NCBI GenBank assembly: GCA_030015575.1
Contig: CM057349.1
Coordinates: 256,613,077 to 256,677,076, forward strand
DNA: 64,000 bases
DNA from: Agapanthus africanus
Lineage: Eukaryota > Streptophyta > Magnoliopsida > Asparagales > Amaryllidaceae
Reading direction: 5' to 3'
Part shown: positions 1-10,265 of the stretch, one piece after another
Position numbering within the stretch: position 1 is the first letter of the stretch
Layout of the letters: each line of letters starts with the position of its first letter
Program-made: the position numbers and the translations under genes
Notes under the pieces: model-generated
What the model was told of the DNA's origin: nothing
Database searches by the model: none
The model's input: the letters and a program-made list of their open reading frames with translations, nothing else

Positions 1-850
1 TGGGCTTGAAGTGAAGCTTGGGCTCAGCAACTACGAAGCTTGGCTTAATATGTATTATCTTTAAGAAATACACAAACATCAAAATTGTGACTGCCAAAGT
101 TGATGCAATCTATAATTCATAAAAGGAAAAATAGTGTTGAATGTTGACGATGTCATAAAAGGCTAATGTCTACAATCTTGATTCTACAGAAGCTCTTCTT
201 TATCTAAACATTGCACCTACGGCAAACAATAGCATATTACCTCTTCATCTTGACTCTTTCCTAGTTTAAGTGAAGGATCCAGACGCTTGCTCGTTAGCTG
301 CAGGGGCTCGGGTAGCCCTGGCGCCGGCGGCGACGTTGTTAGAGGAAGGTGACGAGCTCAGGGAGCAGCCACAGTGACAAGCTCAGGGGCAGTGGGGGTG
401 CTGGTGGTGAGAAGGGTTGCAGTGCTTAGGAGTTCGTCGGTGTGGTGGGAGGTGGTTGGCGTTCTGGAGGTTGCAGGGGTGCTCGGGGTCAGAGAAGGTA
501 GCAGGGTCGACGAAGGCGATGGGTCGGAGCTCCGGCGAGGCGTGTAGGTGAGGGTTGTCGCGAGGTCGGGCTCTTGTCGTCGGAGGGTGAAGGGAAGGTG
601 GAGGAGGGAGAGGAAGGTGATCGGGTGTGCAGGCGATAGGGTGAGGAGTTCAACGGCGATGAGCTCCGTCGGGGTGCAGTGTTGGGTTATGTGCAGGGAA
701 GAGGAGCTCGGGTGTAGGGGATCTCGTCGTAAGGTAGAGGAGGAAAGATGTGGGTCGAGGAGAGGGTGATGACGAGGGTCACCGGCGGCGAAGGCGACGG
801 CGATGAGCGAAGGGAGCGGGCATGGGTCATGCGGTGATGGGTGTCGTCGC
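1..850. other. Unassigned flanking DNA left of the nested elements
   Basis: Positions 1-290 are AT-rich. Positions 290-850 are GC-rich and low in complexity, with many gagctc, ggtgg and cggcg words. Short open frames exist on both strands, but they lack recognisable domains, and the minus-strand one runs across the LTR boundary at 851, so I do not call a gene. It could be the edge of another older transposon or gene-flanking DNA. The five bases before the LTR are gtcgc, so a partner copy is expected outside the window on the right. Confidence 0.5.
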
Positions 851-1153
851 TGTTGAAGTCAAAATTTGCACCCCGGTTGACTAAGTCAAAGTCAAGGTCA
901 ACCCCAAGCCAGGTAGGCCCATGCCCAGGTCGAGTTCGAACATGAAGCGGCCGGCCCTCCTCCATGCCTAAATGAAATCATGTAATAAATAATTTTTATG
1001 TAATTTTTTATGCATGAATGTAAACAAAATGGGCATAAAGCCAAATTTTTGTAAGCCCATGGCTTATGTGCAAAAAGAAATAGCACATGAGACATGGGAT
1101 GGGCGAAATGCTATTTTGTAAAGCCCAAGGGGCTATATGCAAATATGTAAGCC

Positions 1154-1160
1154 TATATAA
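1154..1160 (+). promoter_or_regulatory. TATA box of the Retand-like LTR
   Basis: The sequence is tatataa, about 300 bp into the LTR and within a block conserved in both LTR copies (equivalent place near 41851). An aataaa word follows about 15-20 bp downstream, so transcript start and poly(A) signals are close together, as in a short R region. The start site itself is inferred. Confidence 0.6.
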
Positions 1161-1528
1161 GGCAATATGATGATGAATAAAGCAATACACTTTTCATTCT
1201 CTCAAAAAACCTAGGGTTTGTGCCTCTTTCCCCTTTCTGAAGGTTCCAAACCTTCTTCTTTCTTTTGAATTAAATCAAGAGTTTTACTCTTCCTTTTCCA
1301 AAACTAAATAGTTTTTCACCACAAAACCCACAAAGGGAAACTTGGATCTGTCATTAGATCTCAAAAAGAATAGATTTTTAAAATCTCACATCTCTTGATT
1401 TTCAAGATCCGGCCAAACGACAGGAAGAAGAAGGAGACCCATCTCCAGAAACCCCACTTTGGGGAAGAACTAGGGCTCAAGGGGAGAAGCCCCTTCATCA
1501 GCTTCAAAACATCGTTGGAGTATAACTC

Positions 1529-1562
<34 letters not shown>

Positions 1563-1574
1563 CACACACACACA
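1529..1574. repeat. CA microsatellite in the Retand-like LTR
   Basis: About fourteen CA units, a short tata interruption, and more CA units. Open frames across it encode only Thr-His or Val-Cys runs and are not genes. Confidence 0.9.
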
Positions 1575-1634
1575 AAATAATAAGTGGTCCTTTCTGGGAG
1601 TACAACTCCTATTGCAGGGACCAAGTCCCTTTTT

Positions 1635-1817
1635 GCGCCCGAGCGCCCACGTGCTGACACGTGGAGCGCTAGCACCCAAAGCGCTAGCGCCCGAGCGCCC
1701 ACGTGCCGACACGTGGAGCGCTAGAGCTCTTGCGCTCAGAGCGCTAGCGCCCGAGCGTCACGTGCCGACACGTGGAGCGCTAGCGCTTTTGCGCTCAGAG
1801 CGCTAGCGCTCAGAGCG
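1635..1817. repeat. GC-rich minisatellite with paired G-boxes, left part
   Basis: About three degenerate units of some 60 bp. Each combines gcgctagcgcccgagcg with a CACGTG pair spaced by four bases (for example cccacgtgctgacacgtgg). The array continues at 13029 beyond the inserted chromodomain element, so it was one array before the insertion. Confidence 0.85.
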
Positions 1818-4800
1818 TGTCACGACCCGCAGGGTACGGACGTGACTGGCACTTAAGTTTACGAAACGTCTCAAGACGTCCGTAAAATAAGTAAGCCAAA
1901 GCCCAGAAACCAAAACCAAAAAGCAAAAGAGTGAAGGAAAAACCAATCAATTGAAAGCGAGTTTATCAAATAAGTCATATCAACCCTTTTTAAAAACAAT
2001 ATAAATTTTTCAGAAAATTTCGGCAGAGTCTCCTTTGTAAATACTGGCCCCCAAAATAGGTACAACAAGAATATATATAAATCCAACAAATAAGGCATCC
2101 CCAAGCGGGAGCTAGCTCTTCGCCACAAGGCGGTCACAAATCCCACGCAATATAAAACAACAACATGCAAAATAATCATAAAGAAGCATGAGAAAAACAG
2201 CATGTCGACTCAAGTGAGCTCGACCCCAAAATACAGCATAAAAAGTCCACAAATCTCACAGTCTCATCTCTAGGTCAATATACAACAATACTGGTAGGTA
2301 CAGTAGATGGAGTACACTAGATACAAGAATATACAAGGTGGTACAAAAATAATAATACAACCCACCTAAGAGCAAAACCTCGAGTCCAGGCAAAAGAGGC
2401 AAAAGAAGCGGTGCGCCCGCCGCTACTGTGCTGACGGAGCGGACCTGCAAAGATTGTGGCACAACGGGGGTGAGTTGCCAACTCGTGAGTAATAAATAAC
2501 ATCTATAGAGGCTATCGCAAGTATGCACACAAGCATCTTAGCATCTATAATACAGGTATGGCAGGACATAATAGCAGGTATGTATGCAATATGAATATAC
2601 TAGCAGGTATGAATGCAATGTGAATCAACTCATGATCTGAATGTATAAGTATAAGAATCATGTTTTTCCTTTAGGAATCTCTTTTGAAATACCAGCACAA
2701 TACCAATAGAATCAACAAGAACCTGTGTCCAGCAACGACACCTCAAAACTATCACAAATCTCATGTATCCATGTCATAGTATCTCTGGCCTCAGCCATCC
2801 GGCTGACCCATCTCAATATCAATATCTCATCATCTCGCGGCCACGGTCGGTATCCTCTGGATATCCGCCGTGCCAAACAGTCACCGGTAGGTAATCCGTC
2901 CCCTGCCAGGCTCATCGTCAGCAACACGAGCTTCTTGCCCCGGGGTACCTTACTGGGCCCACCATGTACCCGAGACGGTTCATCCAACTCCTCAAAACAG
3001 GTCTCGAAAACCACAGCAAAACTCATGGTGGACGACACTTACATCACTAGAAAACCGCAATTTACATATTTTAAAAATATAATAAGCTTAGAAATTTTGC
3101 GGCTTTCCCCCGAAATCCAGAATATCACAAAATCTCAAGAAATCCTCATAAATGCATATGCCAATGATAATGAATGCATATGGTGTCAATAATCAAGTTG
3201 CGATGTATGATTGATAGACCAGGCATGAACAAATAACATGATGAGGTGCATGCACATGATTAGCAATCTTATGATTTTATTTTAATGAATTAAAGGCAAT
3301 AGCACAGGTTTAAGCATCAATTATAGTAAAAGGTTTCAAATTATAGGTTATCTAGTGTGGTGGCATGGAAATTACCAGGGGGTGTGTGTAAGCATGAATA
3401 GTGCTCGTGCTGCATATAAAAACCCTGGCAATGGTGCAGGTGTCCTATAGAATGGGTTCGCATATGTAGGTCAAATAAGGTATGGATGTAGTTACTAATA
3501 TCACTAAAATCTTAACTACTTAAACTATTGGGAGACTTACGCCATCCAAACGATAGTCCCCCGTAGATGTTAAATCTACTCACCGGAATCCCTAGCTAGC
3601 CACGTCCAATCACCGCTTTCCCCTTTCGTGCCGCGTCTGACGTCTCCGCGACCGAACCTGGAATTTACATCAATACCAAACATAGGTTACATATCAAGAA
3701 CGACGCAAATCCCAAACGAAAATACTAACGTTCACAAGCTAGGTACAACGTGCACAAGGTGCGCGGAACACACGCGAAAATCGCAAAAACTAACTAAAAT
3801 CGTCGATTTGGTCGCCCGGCAAAGCTAAAACCCGATCACTCAAAAAAATCCGCACTCACACATCCTAAATGTCACAGGATATGCCACAAATATCATCAAG
3901 ATATCGCAAATAATTCATCACAATATTTTTATAAAAACCTAGTAAGCCAGAAATTTGTAATTTGGTGCAAACATCGAAAATTAGCGATAAAGTTAACACA
4001 ATCCAACACAAACATCCAAACTAACCCACTAGATAGCCATTACACTAATTTTAAACCATTTACAAAGCATCAACCCATAATTCCAACACAACAATCATAC
4101 TTCAATCTATTTCCATACACAAACCCCTTTCTTGATTTTTGTAATTAGCAATAACAATGAAAATTTCACACAAGATTAACTTAGATTAGCATAATATGAA
4201 ACCACTTAAGCAAAGTAACCTCATAGATTAGGTTAGCAAAACAACTAGATAGCAAAATAGATTTAATTAACCTACTAAAGATTTCTAAAACCCTAGTTTA
4301 ATTTCAAACCATGAACTAGAAAAAAACTAGATTAGGATTTAGCTATAATTTTAACATTAACACAACATGCAAGTTATAGTTAGCACACTTTAACAACAAA
4401 TTAACCTTAGATTAGAAATTATAACTCACACTAGAGATCTAGCAAGAAGAATTTTCCTCCAATGATGGCTTCATAGCACCATGATCCAAGCAAGAGAGGC
4501 TAAGGAGAATGGGATAAAGGATGGGGGTTAATTTGTGAGGTTTAAATTGGAATTTTGGAGCAAACTTGATGAATTTTTGAAGGAAATGAAAAGAAAAATG
4601 ATGAAGGGGGAGGGCTGCTGAAATTCGGCCAGAAAAGGGAAGGGGAATGGTGTGGGTGGTGATGGAAAAGTCATGGTCAACCCATACCAATCAACTAAAG
4701 ACCCATACCCAATTAAAAATTCAAAACCCTTTTCAAAATACCTCATTTCCACACATACAAAAAAAGTCAAAGGAGGCAAGGAAATATTTCCTTGTGCTGC

Positions 4801-5285
4801 TGAAGTGGGCCGGCCTAGGGGTGAGGGAAGAGTGAATGGGGTTTTACAAAAAAAATTTTATGCAAAAAGACCCCCTACAAGTCCAAAATTGCAAGTTTTA
4901 GCTTAAATTCAATAAATTTCGTTTTCCATAATAAAAATTAGTTAAAACTTAAAATAAAATACTAAAAATTTATGTTACAACTAGATTTTAATTAACATGA
5001 TTTTAAAGCTTAAATTTATCCCATTTAAATTTGTATTTATCGTTAATTTAATGTATTTTCTTACCGGCTTAAAATAATATTAAAAAATTGAAAAATAGGG
5101 AAATTTTTTTAAATGACCAAAAATTAATAACTAACTCATTAGCTACTAAAAACTAGCAATTACCTATCCAAATTAGGTATAATTAGTCCTAAACTGCAGA
5201 ATAACAAAAAAGACGGTTTACGGAAAAATACCGAATTTTCACCGATTTTCAGGAAAACACCAAAACGACTTTTCAAGGCGCAACA
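1818..5285 (-). repeat. 3' LTR of the chromodomain element (full length)
   Basis: About 3.47 kb. On the plus strand it begins tgtcacgacccgcagg and ends ggcgcaaca. Apart from indels it is close to the right LTR. It keeps the segment 2341-3056 that the right LTR has lost. Open frames inside it (for example 2725-3192) have no recognisable domain and I do not treat them as genes. Confidence 0.92.
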
Positions 5286-5300
5286 ATCTTCCCCCCTTAA
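5286..5300 (-). other. Polypurine tract of the chromodomain element
   Basis: On the minus strand the sequence is ttaaggggggaagat, directly before the 3' LTR. This is the expected primer for plus-strand DNA synthesis. Confidence 0.85.
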
Positions 5301-5319
5301 AGAAATTCGGTCCCCGAAT

Positions 5320-8283
5320 TTAAAAAATATAGCTACGCGTAGCTTCAAAGAGATGGGGATATTTCTTCCTCATCTCGCCCTCGGTCTCCCAGGTGACCTC
5401 CTCGCTGCTCGGGCCACGCCAAAGGACCTTGACGGTCGGTATAACTTTCGATCTCAACTTCTTCACCTGCCGATCCAGGATGGCCACCGGCTGCTCTGCA
5501 AAAGAAAGGTCGCGCTCTAGCTGGACTGTCGGGTGCTGAATCGCATGCGAAGGGTCGTGAAGGTACTTGCGGAGCATCGAAACATGGAAGACGGGGTGAA
5601 CATCGGGAAAGCTAGGTGGAAGAGCCAAACGATATGCGACTGCGCCGACACGCTCGAGAATCTCGAAGGGACCCACAAATCTGGGACTAAGCTTTCCTTT
5701 TCGCCCAAATCGCATCACGCCCTTCATCGAAGAGACCCTCAGAAAAACATGATCGCCAACTGCGAACTCTAGCCTGCGACGGCGCCTGTCTGCATACGAT
5801 TTCTGCCTGCTCTGAGCCGCTCTCATCCGGTCTCGGATCAACTGTATCTTCGCTGTCGTCTCCTCAACAAGCTGCGGCCCCAAAATACTGCTCTCGCTGA
5901 GCTCTGTCCAACAGACGGGCGATCTGCATCTCCTCCCATACAATGCCTCAAAAGGTGCCATCTGAATAGTATCCTGGAAGCTGTTGTTGTAGGAGAACTC
6001 CACTAACGGTAAATGACGATCCCAGCTACCGTCGAAGTCTAAAACGCACGCTCTGAGCATGTCCTCGAGAGTCTGAATAGTCCGCTCTGACTGGCCATCG
6101 GTCTGAGGATGAAATGCTGTGCTAAAACTCAAACGGGTGCCCAATGCCTCCTGAAGTCTCTGCCAAAGTCGGCTGGTAAACTGGGTGCCTCTGTCGGACA
6201 CGATACAAGTCGGTACGCCATGCAACCGCACGATCTCGTCGATGTAAAGCTGGGCATACTGAGCGAAGCTGAAAGTGGTCTTCACTGGCAGGAAGTGAGC
6301 CGCTTTCGTCAATCGATCTACGATCACCCAGATGGAGTCGTACCCTCGACTGGTCCTGGGTAGACCCACAATGAAATCCATCGAAATCTGCTCCCATTTC
6401 CACTCTGGAATGGGTAACGGCTGTAGCTCTCCTGCGGGCCTCTGGTGCTCGGCCTTGACTTGCTGACAAGTCAGGCATCTCGATACAAACTCCGCAATGT
6501 CCCTCTTCATCCCGTCCCACCAGTAGGTCTCTCTCATATCATGGTACATCTTGGTGGAACCGGGGCGGACACTATACACTGATCGGTGTGCCTCCTCAAG
6601 AATGTCGCGCCGCAATCTATCAGCATCTGGTACGCACAGTCTAGATCCATATCGTAAAATCCCCTGATCATCAATCACGAACTCGGAAAATCTGCCCTGT
6701 CCCATCTGTGCCATGATCTCTGAGCAACGGTCGTCTCTGCGCTGTGCCTCATATATACGGTCAAGCAACTGTGGGCATGCACGAACATGCGCGAGCTGTC
6801 CCCCTGTTTGAGTGAACTCGAACTCAACTCGGTTGTCGCATAAAATCTGCCAATCTGCTGACGACTGCCTCTGCACAGCGTGCAAACACGATAGACTACC
6901 CCCGGGCCTCCTACTCAACGCATCCGCCACTACATTAGCCTTGCCCGGGTGATATAAGATCTCGCAGTCGTAGTCTTTCACCAACTCCATCCAACGACGC
7001 TGTCTGAGGTTCAGGTCTCGCTGCTGAAATATGTACTTTAAGCTCTTGTGGTCTGTGAATATTTGGCACGACTCGCCATATAGGTAATGTCGCCAAATCT
7101 TCAGTGCAAAGACCACTGCAGCCATCTCCAAATCGTGAGTGGGGTAGTTCTGTTCATGCTTCTTCAACTGCCGAGAAGCATATGCGATCACCCGGCCATG
7201 CTGCATCAATACGCATCCTAACCCCACTCGCGAAGCATCACAGTAGACCACAATTCCGCCTAATCCTGAAAGCAAAGATAATACCGGCACCGTAGTCAAA
7301 CGAGTCCGTAGCTGCTGAAAACTGTGCTCACACTCCTCCGTCCAAACGAAAGGAACTCCCTTCCGGGTCAAACCGGTCAAAGGTGCAGCTATACGGGAGA
7401 AGTCCTGAACAAAACGCCTGTAGTAGCCCGCCAGGCCTAGAAAACTACGGATCTCAGTAACCGATGTAGGTCAGGGCCACTGCTGAACAGCCTCAATCTT
7501 CTTCGGGTCCACACATATGCCGTCTCTCGTAATCACGTGACCCAAGAATCCGACGCTGTCCAGCCAGAATGCACACTTGGAGAACTTCGCGAACAGCTGG
7601 TGCTCCCTCAGAGTCTGTAACGTAATCCGCAGGTGCTGCTCGTGCTCCTCTCTGCTCCGGGAGTACACCAAAATATCGTCGATAAACACGATGATGAACA
7701 AGTCAAGATACGGCCTGAATGTACGGTTCATCAAATCCATTAATGCTGCTGGGGCGTTGGTGAGTCCGAACGACATCACCAAAAACTCATAGTGGCCGTA
7801 GCGCGTGCGGAAAGCTGTCCTCGGTATATCCTCCTGTCGAACTCGCAGCTGATGGTATCCTGATCGCAAGTCGATCCTCGAAAAATACCCCGCACCCTGA
7901 AGCTGGTCGAACAAATCATCAATGCGTGGCAACGGATATCTGTTCCGCACGGTAACCTTGTTCAGCTGGCGGTAGTCGATACATAAGCGCAAACTTCCGT
8001 ACTTCTTCTTGACAAACAGGACCGGAGCACCCCACGGAGAAACACTAGGTCGAATAAGCCCCTTATCTAACAAATCCTGCAACTGATCCTTCAGCTCTCG
8101 AAGCTCTTCCATGGCCATCCGATAAGGCGGTATAGAAATAGGCCCCGAGCCGGGAATCAAATCGATGCAGAACTCAACGTCGCGCTCAGGTGGTAGCCCA
8201 GGTAGCTCATCAGGGAAAACATCAGGGAACTTCACAAACAACTGGGACCCGGTCCAACGGAACCTCTGCAGCTCGAGTATCAC
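5320..8283 (-). pseudogene. pol: reverse transcriptase, RNase H, integrase, chromodomain
   Basis: Copies retrotransposon RNA into DNA and inserts it into the chromosome. In order on the minus strand: reverse transcriptase with [12 protein letters not shown] and the catalytic FIDDILVYS; an in-frame TGA at 7471-7473; RNase H with [13 protein letters not shown] and [10 protein letters not shown]; an integrase zinc finger (HRSVYS ... CLTCQQ); the integrase core with [17 protein letters not shown] and [14 protein letters not shown] supplying the D, D and E residues; and a C-terminal chromodomain (about the last 60 residues, with [14 protein letters not shown]). The 686 codons after the stop are open. 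The stop and a frameshift near 8230 cut it off from the protease. In this family the chromodomain is thought to guide insertion by reading histone marks. The element is probably dead for protein supply but recent. Confidence 0.93.
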
Positions 8284-8821
8284 AAATATACGCTAAGAAT
8301 CCCTGACATCCCTTCCGCAAGAGCTGACCAGCGCGAAGAGACGAAATCAAGCTGGGAAGGGTGATGCTGTGGTCTCCCTGAATAACAAGGACTGGCTCTC
8401 CCGGAAAGCTAAATCTGACTGCCTTCTTACGGCAGTCCACCGAAGCATAACAAGTGGCTAGCCAATCCATGCCCAGAAGCACATCAAAGTCCAACATATC
8501 GAGGAGAATCAAATCAACCGATGAATCCCTCTCCCCGATACGAACGGAACACAATCGAAATACAAAACGAGCGACAAACGACTCGCCTACCGGAGTAATA
8601 ACAACAAGCGGATGATCTAACGACGACGACTCACGGCCCAACATCGGTGCAAAGTGTGTAGATACGTACGAATGTGTGGAACCTGGGTCGAATAATACCC
8701 GTGCGTCGAAAGAGCAAACTGGCAAGGTACCTGTCACAACGGCATTGGATGCCTGCGCATCCTGTGGTGTCAAAGCAAATACTCGGGCCTGTCCTCCACC
8801 GATAGCGGGCTGACCTCGACC
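8222..8821 (-). pseudogene. Aspartic protease region of the chromodomain element
   Basis: In frame with the gag upstream but separated from it by a TGA at 8822-8824. It carries the active-site motif VLFDPGSTHSYVS and the later LLGMDWLA, both typical of retropepsin domains of plant gypsy elements; such an enzyme cuts the Gag-Pol polyprotein. The frame ends at 8222 because of a one-base frameshift near 8230 just before the reverse transcriptase domain, so no continuous Gag-Pol can be made. Confidence 0.87.
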
Positions 8822-10030
8822 TCAGCATCTGCCTCCTCGTCCTCTCTGAACAGGACCGCCGCGTCCACGGTCTCTGGGTGCACCTAACTGGCGTGGAGCA
8901 TCGCCTGTGGTAGGAAGTAGGGCTCTCTGAGGAGGGGGTGGTGATGGTGGTAGGGTCACATGCGGAACTGTCGCCGCTCCCTGTCGTCTCGCCGGACAGT
9001 CTCTGACAAGATGGTGCGGACTCCCGCACCCAAAACACCCTGGCGACGGCTGCTGTCCCTGGGGATATGAACCATATAACTGACCCCGTCCAAATCCTCT
9101 GCCGGGCCCATCCCTCGGAAAGAATCTGGCACGCTGCCTCTGAGACGGCACCTCGGTGCGAATCCTCTTCGGCCCAGAAACGGCCGAAGTCTGTGATATG
9201 CGTGCCTCCATCCGTAATGCCGTATCCATAGCAGCTGAATAAGTGTCATAGTGCTGGGCGCCAATGGCAAGATATAGCTGGGCATCAAGTCCCTGTACGA
9301 ACCTCTTCACTATCTTCTCTTCGGTATCCACCAAATACGGAGCATATTAGGACAACTGTGTAAACTGGATGTCATACTCAGACACCGTCATCCCAGGTGT
9401 CTTGACCAAGGCCTCGAAGCTACGAGCTCTGGCGTCACGAACGCTCTCTGGGAGGAAACGAGCTAGAAAGACCGCTGTAAACTCGGCCCAAGTCATAGGC
9501 GGTAGACCTGCAGCTCGAACTCTCAAGACTGACTCCCACCATATCTGCGCGAGACCCTCTAGACGGAAACTCGCAAGCTCCACCCATCGATCATCCGAAC
9601 ATCTCAGCGAACGGCAGATCCTGGCTAAACTGTCAAGGAACGTCTGTGGGTCCTCCGCTGCCTCGGTGCCGGTGAATACTGGAGGTCTCAGCCTCATGAA
9701 ATCCTGTAGTGAAACCGGGATGGTCACGGCGGTAGTAGTAGGAGCAGGTATCATAGTAGTCTGGGATGTAGTACGTGCGTCATCCGGCCTCGGTGTACGA
9801 TTGGCTGCAACTAGGGATCCTACCATCTGACGTAGCTCCTGCATACTCCCCATTATCTGTCGCAACTCCTCCATACCAGTCTCAAGCCTATCCATACGAC
9901 CTGGGGAAGGTGGATCGGTCTGTCCCTGCGGCGTATGCATACCACCCTGCTCAGTCCTGGTCTCGGACGAGCCAGCTCGAATCTTGTCTCGGACGGCAGC
10001 CCTCTGTGCTCTCGTAGCCTTCGGCGGCAT
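8822..10030 (-). pseudogene. gag of the chromodomain element
   Basis: Starts at the ATG at 10028-10030 (MPPKATRAQR). The capsid-like region contains FTGTEAAEDPQTFLD, WWESV and FLARFLPESVRDARA, which are typical of plant gypsy Gag. An in-frame TAA at 9347-9349 interrupts it after IQFTQLS. The same frame then continues to a single CCHC zinc knuckle, CFGCGSPHHLVRDC, and an Arg/Gly-rich tail that ends at a second in-frame stop (8822-8824). Gag forms the particle that packages the RNA. The start lies about 220 bp downstream of the primer-binding site, the usual position. Confidence 0.9.
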
Positions 10031-10249
10031 AGTGGCTGGTACAAGAAAAAGGATAATAAGAACAGTGCAATAGAATCATAGGATACACGGAATTGAAGAA
10101 GGAATTTCAAGCAAGTATATCCTAAAGTCACTTAGGCGAAGTACCGTATCGCAAGTATGCCGCGGACATACACACGCTACGTTACCCTACTTAAGTCACT
10201 TGCTCCATCTACCAAGGGTCATCCTATACTCAAAAAGGTAAAACCTATC

Positions 10250-10261
10250 GCTCTGATACCA
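10250..10261 (-). other. Primer-binding site of the chromodomain element (initiator tRNA-Met)
   Basis: On the minus strand the sequence is TGGTATCAGAGC, complementary to the 3' end of initiator tRNA-Met and a few bases inside the 5' LTR. It marks where minus-strand DNA synthesis starts. Confidence 0.92.
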
Positions 10262-10265
10262 ACTT

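Larger units (their letters stand above)
851..1817 (+). repeat. 5' LTR of the Retand-like element, first part
   Basis: Begins TGTTGAAGTC. Bases 851-1244 match 41548-41941, which fixes this as the LTR start. It holds a TATA box, an aataaa signal close to it, a CA microsatellite and the first half of a GC-rich minisatellite. It stops at 1817, where the chromodomain element is inserted; the rest resumes at 13029. Confidence 0.88.

Noticed and set aside
548-769. Possible small gene in the GC-rich left flank
   Set aside because: Low-complexity Arg/Gly-rich translation, no domain and no splice or promoter evidence; the opposing minus-strand frame crosses an LTR border.
2725-3192. 155-codon open frame in the left chromodomain-element LTR
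   Set aside because: It is absent from the right LTR because of a deletion, has no recognisable domain, and a minus-strand frame overlaps it.
10250-10261. Possible tRNA-Met gene fragments at the tggtatcagagc sites
   Set aside because: Each site is 12 bases next to an LTR and is the primer-binding site of the element; no tRNA body follows.
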